Source: Paracoccaceae bacterium
GTDB taxonomy: Bacteria > Pseudomonadota > Alphaproteobacteria > Rhodobacterales > Rhodobacteraceae
Reading direction: 5' to 3'
Length of the DNA stretch: 64,000 nucleotides
Assembly (NCBI GenBank): GCA_028874915.1
Contig: JAPPHA010000023.1
Location: forward strand, 1 to 64,000
Positions 60,445 through 64,000 of this stretch are shown one piece after another (position 1 is the first letter of the stretch; each line of letters opens with the position of its first letter). Below the pieces are notes generated by a model. The model saw only the letters and a list, made by a program, of their open reading frames with translations. It was not told the origin of the DNA and did no database searches. The translations under genes were made by a program, and so were the position numbers.

Positions 60445-63400
60445 TCACCGTTTTGGCGGCTCCCAATTTTCGGGAATGATGCTGAGTACGGATTTGGGGG
60501 GCAGAACACCCGTGTTGTCCCGCAGCCTGTCGTTCGAGAGATCATACTCGCCAAGCATGTTGATATACCACCATGCCTGGGGCGAATGGAGAGCGATCAT
60601 CTTCAAAATTTTGTCCCGCGCCTCGGGAGCCCTGACAGCCTCGAGCTGGCGGGTCAGGTAGAGATAGTTCCAGCAGTTGATGCTGTTCCTGATGAGGCGG
60701 TTGCAGCTCTCGGCGATTTCCTGGGCTTCCTTTTCCGCATGTTCGATCCCGCGTGGATTGCCGACCGCAACGGCCCGTGTGAAACTGTTCGCGAGTCGAT
60801 CTTGTTGAGTTGCTTCTCGATCGCCTGCCGCAACTCGACCTAGTCGATGTAGCGCAGGATGAACACCGACTTGATGATCTGGCCGAAGGCCTTCATCGCG
60901 GCGTAGAGCCTGTGCTGCCTGGAGTATGAGTTCAGGCGCCGGAAGATCTCGGAAGCCGTTGCCTCTTTCAGCCTGATGGTCGCCACAAGGCGCAGCAAGT
61001 CATCCCATGACGCACGGACGGCCTTCTCGTTGACGTATTTCGCCGGCACGATCGCCCATTCGGCATCCTCGTCCCTGCTGTTCCGAAACTGGTAGAGGTT
61101 GTGCTTCTTCAGGTCCCTGAACCTCGGTGCATAGGATATCCCGAGCAGATGCGTGACGCAGAAGATTGCTTCCATGAAGCCATGCTCATCGGTGGAGTGG
61201 ATGTCGCTCTGGACGATATCGTTGTGCATCAGCCCGTCGATGACATAAGCGCTCTCGCGCTCGGCTGCGCTGAACACCAGCGAGTACCAAAGGAAGTTGC
61301 GTTCATCGATGAAGGTGTAGGCGCTGACGCCCTGTACCTGGCCAGAGTACTTGAACGAATAGCTGGCGTTGAGCGAGGGTTTGCGAACCTCGAATTTCTG
61401 GCCGTCGCTCGACGTATGGAGCGTCTCGCGCGATCGCCGGTAGATTTGCGGTAGTTCCATGCGTTCCATCGCAGCGACAACACGATCGTTTGCGGCGACA
61501 ATGTTTCGAGAGAGAAGCGCCAGTTGACCGCGTACTCCAGTTCGCGCTCGCTGATCTCGCGGGATATCCGCGCCATCTTCTGAACACCGATCGCGCATCC
61601 GAGCCCCATGATGCCGGCAATTGTGGTCGCGGGTGAGGGTGTTTGATCGACGTTGACCTGCTGCCAGTGCCTGAATTCCTCGAACATGCCGCAGTGCTGG
61701 TCGACAGTGGCCAGGACCTCCGACAGGGGTACCAGGTACCGCTTGGGCAGGATCTCCCGCAGGGGCTCGCTTTCCACTTCATCGAGAGCAGGCGTCACCA
61801 CCCTGAAATCGCCCGGAGACCTGACTTTCAGGTACGGGTTGGAGCCGTCGCTCGCGGCCCTGTTCGTGGCTTCGTATTTCTGCTGCAGGGCGGCTTCGAG
61901 TTCTCTCAGGACCGGTTCCGGGTCATCGAAGTCCGCCAGGCCGGCTCGCTCAAGAAGTTCCTGCTTCTCCCGCTCCCATCGCTCCCGGCCGATCAGGTAG
62001 TCATCCAGCGGGCGATACTTGTAGGACCCATCGAGGTTCAGGCTTCCGGCCTTGATCGCCGCGGCGACATGCTGGAAGAGGAAGACCTTGCAGAGCGAGA
62101 TCCTGAACCCTTTCGGATCATTCACGGCGCCGCGTTCGGCGGAAGTCAGGAACGCCAGGGGCATGCCCGGGCCGATAGTGCCGTCCTTTTCGCGGAAATA
62201 TGCAATCGCCGCCACGAGATCCGCCGTGCTCGCATCGCCAATGAACTCGACTTGTTTCAGGATCGGGCTGATCTGGTTCTGCTGGCGGATGGAACGATCT
62301 TCGAGGATGTCATGGAACAGGCTCTCGTCGGCAGCGGCACTCTTGCGGATATCGGCCCGCAGGACGTCCACGACACTTTCCCGGTCGCGATCAATAATGG
62401 CTCTGATGCTGTCCAGCTTCCCCGCATCGGACATGCTCTCGTGGTCGAGCAGTGCACGGATCTCGTGCTGCAGGTTGGAGACTTCCGTTTCGACTGCGTC
62501 CAGCATTTTCTCGAACCGTGCACCAGCAGTCTTGCGCCGTGTGAATACCTCTTCCTTGTGCTCCCGATCCACGGTTGTCCTGAACGACTGCATGACACTG
62601 AGAAGCATGTCGGCCATGGCATCCTGAAGCCTGTGGTGCTGATCGGCGATGAAGGCAATGGCATGGAGATAACGGTCAGCGTCCGAGCGGCGCTGCAGTT
62701 GGAACATTTCCGATCTGTGAACCCCGCCCGCGTAGTACCTGACGCCTTCTGACCCGATGTCGAGGATCTCGAGGACGGGCACGATCTTCCCGTACAGGTC
62801 CGTCAGGATTTCCAGGTCCGTGGCCGTCTTCCTGATCTTGCCCGGGCGGGTGGATTGCGAAATCCTGCTGAGCAGCGTCAGCCGGTACCGGTTCCCCCCG
62901 TCCTCCTGCGTGAACAGACCGTCAAGCGTCTCTTGCAGGTTCGGCGACAGGTTGGTCTCGACCAGGCGTATGAGATCTTCCTTTCGCGCACTCAGCCGGG
63001 CACGGATCAGATCGGTCAACCGCCGCGCGCCCGGAAGTTGGATCCGGCTTGCGGTCAGAAAGTCGATGCAGTGCCCGAAAATGAGCCGGGGCTTGAGATG
63101 GACGCGCGCCATCTTCGCGATTTCCGTGATCAGCTGGTACTCCGCCCATGTTCCGAAAGACCGGAAGCCTTGCAAATCGAGAATGCGGCTCTGATGGTGC
63201 AGACGGGTTCTTTCCTTGTAGTTCTCCCCGGAAAACTCATTGGCAGAAGCTCCGACGATGCGGGAAACAAATGCAATGTCTCGCTCATGGTACCGCTCCG
63301 GGGAGAAGAAACGGCGCGTCGCCCGGAAATAGCCGTAGGCCAGCAGGAACCCGACCCGGTATGTTGTGCTGCGCAATTCATGCGCCGTATCCAAGACGGA

Positions 63401-63502
63401 TTGTGAGAAATCGAAGAATCGCTTGCGCTCGGCACTGTTGAAGACCGGTGGATGTTCAAGACGCGCCTGCTCGGCCGCGTTCAGGATGCGCATTCGAGGC
63501 AT
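60445..63502 (-). pseudogene. tnpA: Tn3-family transposase, disrupted
   Basis: The N-terminal part (from ATG 63502, MPRMRILNAAEQARLEHPP) has the DUF4158-type DNA-binding start and a long middle region. The DDE domain continues in another frame: WYSLVFSAAERESAYVIDGL, SDIHSTDEHGFMEAIF and AWWYINMLGEYDLS. Three lesions break it. One base is missing in an A-run at about 61504-61507, where FSLE should run into NIVAANDRVV. A TAG at 60840-60842 follows RYID. A second one-base loss at about 60790-60797 precedes NSFTRAVAVGNPRG. The corrected frame ends at 60445. At about 1,000 residues when repaired, it matches full-length Tn3 transposases. Confidence 0.85.
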
Positions 63503-63525
63503 GAGAGAATCCGTTCCGGAAAATT

Positions 63526-63551
63526 GCAGGGAAAACGAGCGTTTTCCCTGC
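63526..63551. repeat. Perfect 11-bp inverted repeat in the tnpA-tnpR spacer
   Basis: GCAGGGAAAAC, spacer GAGC, GTTTTCCCTGC. It lies between the divergent transposase and recombinase starts, where Tn3-family res sites and tnp promoters are located. It may be part of the resolution site or an operator. A smaller ACGAT/ATCGT repeat follows at about 63561. Confidence 0.8.
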
Positions 63552-63642
63552 GCGTGAAGTACGATGAATATCGTTGAATAAACCACTCCGAAAGATATCT
63601 TTTATATGGCAAAAAGACGTTTTCTTCGAATGTGGACAGACG

Positions 63643-64000
63643 ATGACCGCAAGTGCATCCAGAACCATCGGATATCTTCGGGTCTCCAAAGTGACCCAGG
63701 ACCTGGACAAAAACCGGGCCGATATCCTCACCCTTGCCAACAGGGAGGATCTCGGCCGCGTCGAATTCGTCGAGGAGAAGGCGTCAGGCAAGATCGGATG
63801 GCGCAAGAGAAAGATCGCGGACATCCTGGACGAACTGCGTGAAGGCGATGCCCTGATCGTCAGCGAACTCTCCCGGCTCGGACGCTCGATGCTCGAATGC
63901 ATGGAAATCCTGTCCATTGCCTCGGACGCCGGCATTCGGGTCTATGCGATCAAGGGGTCCTGGAGGCTCAACGAAACCATCCAGAGCAAGATCATTGCCA
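63643..64000 (+). CDS. Serine recombinase (resolvase/invertase family), 3' end outside window
   Basis: The 119 visible codons start MTASASRTIGYLRVSKVTQD, with the catalytic Ser15 in YLRVSK. They include the resolvase core ALIVSELSRLGRSMLECMEI. In Tn3 elements this enzyme resolves cointegrates at res. The start ATG 63643 is the first in frame; an overlapping frame from 63606 is a shadow. The frame is intact to the window edge, in contrast to the transposase. The helix-turn-helix domain would lie beyond the edge. Confidence 0.88.
   Translation, partial: MTASASRTIGYLRVSKVTQDLDKNRADILTLANREDLGRVEFVEEKASGKIGWRKRKIADILDELREGDALIVSELSRLGRSMLECMEILSIASDAGIRVYAIKGSWRLNETIQSKIIA

Larger units (their letters stand above)
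60314..64000. mobile_element. Tn3-family transposon, left part (continues beyond window)
   Basis: A tnpA-type transposase (minus) and a serine recombinase (plus) diverge from a short spacer with inverted repeats, the standard Tn3-family layout. A candidate left terminal repeat lies at 60314-60349. The right end and any cargo genes are outside the window. The transposase gene is broken, so the element probably cannot move by itself. Confidence 0.7.

Noticed and set aside
60436-60843. A 135-codon plus-strand frame next to amt
   Set aside because: It lies opposite the C-terminal part of the disrupted transposase, whose reading (NRLIRNSINCWNYLYLTRQL) is clearly the real one.

Overview
The window looks like the chromosome of an alphaproteobacterium, possibly Rhodospirillales-like and marine or host-associated (the finer placement is a guess). 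The evidence is the F1-ATPase inhibitor zeta subunit (DUF1476), LpxI in place of LpxH in the lipid A pathway, the pyrH-frr-uppS-cdsA-dxr-rseP-bamA-skp-fabZ-lpxA-lpxI-lpxB order, and GlnE, LipA and RatA homologues. Base composition is mosaic: the first 14 kb are visibly very GC-rich, 15-27 kb are more AT-rich, and the rest is intermediate.

Left end, 1-14.4 kb (cell surface). A secreted adhesin-like protein of more than 1,850 residues with fibronectin type III repeats runs off the left edge. Five copies of an 8-bp repeat touch its start codon, and a short upstream reading frame with a good ribosome site runs through them, so phase variation is plausible. A LuxR-type regulator without a visible luxI follows. 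Then come a sulfotransferase (+) and a convergent block: O-antigen ligase/polymerase-like membrane protein, undecaprenyl-phosphate sugar transferase, GalE-type epimerase and a second sulfotransferase. Together these suggest a sulfated surface polysaccharide. A periplasmic cache-domain protein with an apparent 3' frameshift ends the block.

Middle, 15-27 kb (accessory). An RND/MMPL-type exporter, an outer-membrane barrel and a LolA-like lipoprotein-sorting protein are co-oriented. Next come a KshA/cholesterol-desaturase-like Rieske oxygenase and, pointing the other way, an unusual fusion of a GPP34 (Golgi phosphoprotein 3-like) domain to a cytochrome P450. Long stretches without convincing genes separate them. 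I read this as a possible lipid (sterol, hopanoid or terpenoid) modification and trafficking locus, and it is the best candidate here for an undescribed system.

Core, 27-60 kb. ATPase inhibitor zeta, purB, a GsiABCD/Dpp-like peptide ABC importer, miaA, then a long envelope operon (UMP kinase, ribosome recycling factor, UppS, CdsA, Dxr, RseP, BamA, Skp, FabZ, LpxA, LpxI, LpxB) and glnE. lpxD is missing from its usual place between skp and fabZ. Several genes in the operon start with TTG overlapping the previous stop. After that come a small conserved protein, katG, lipA, hpt, ratA and amt.

Right end, 60.3-64 kb. A Tn3-family transposon enters from the right. Its transposase gene is broken by two frameshifts and a nonsense codon, while the divergent serine recombinase is intact as far as the window shows. 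No rRNA, tRNA or CRISPR array was found.
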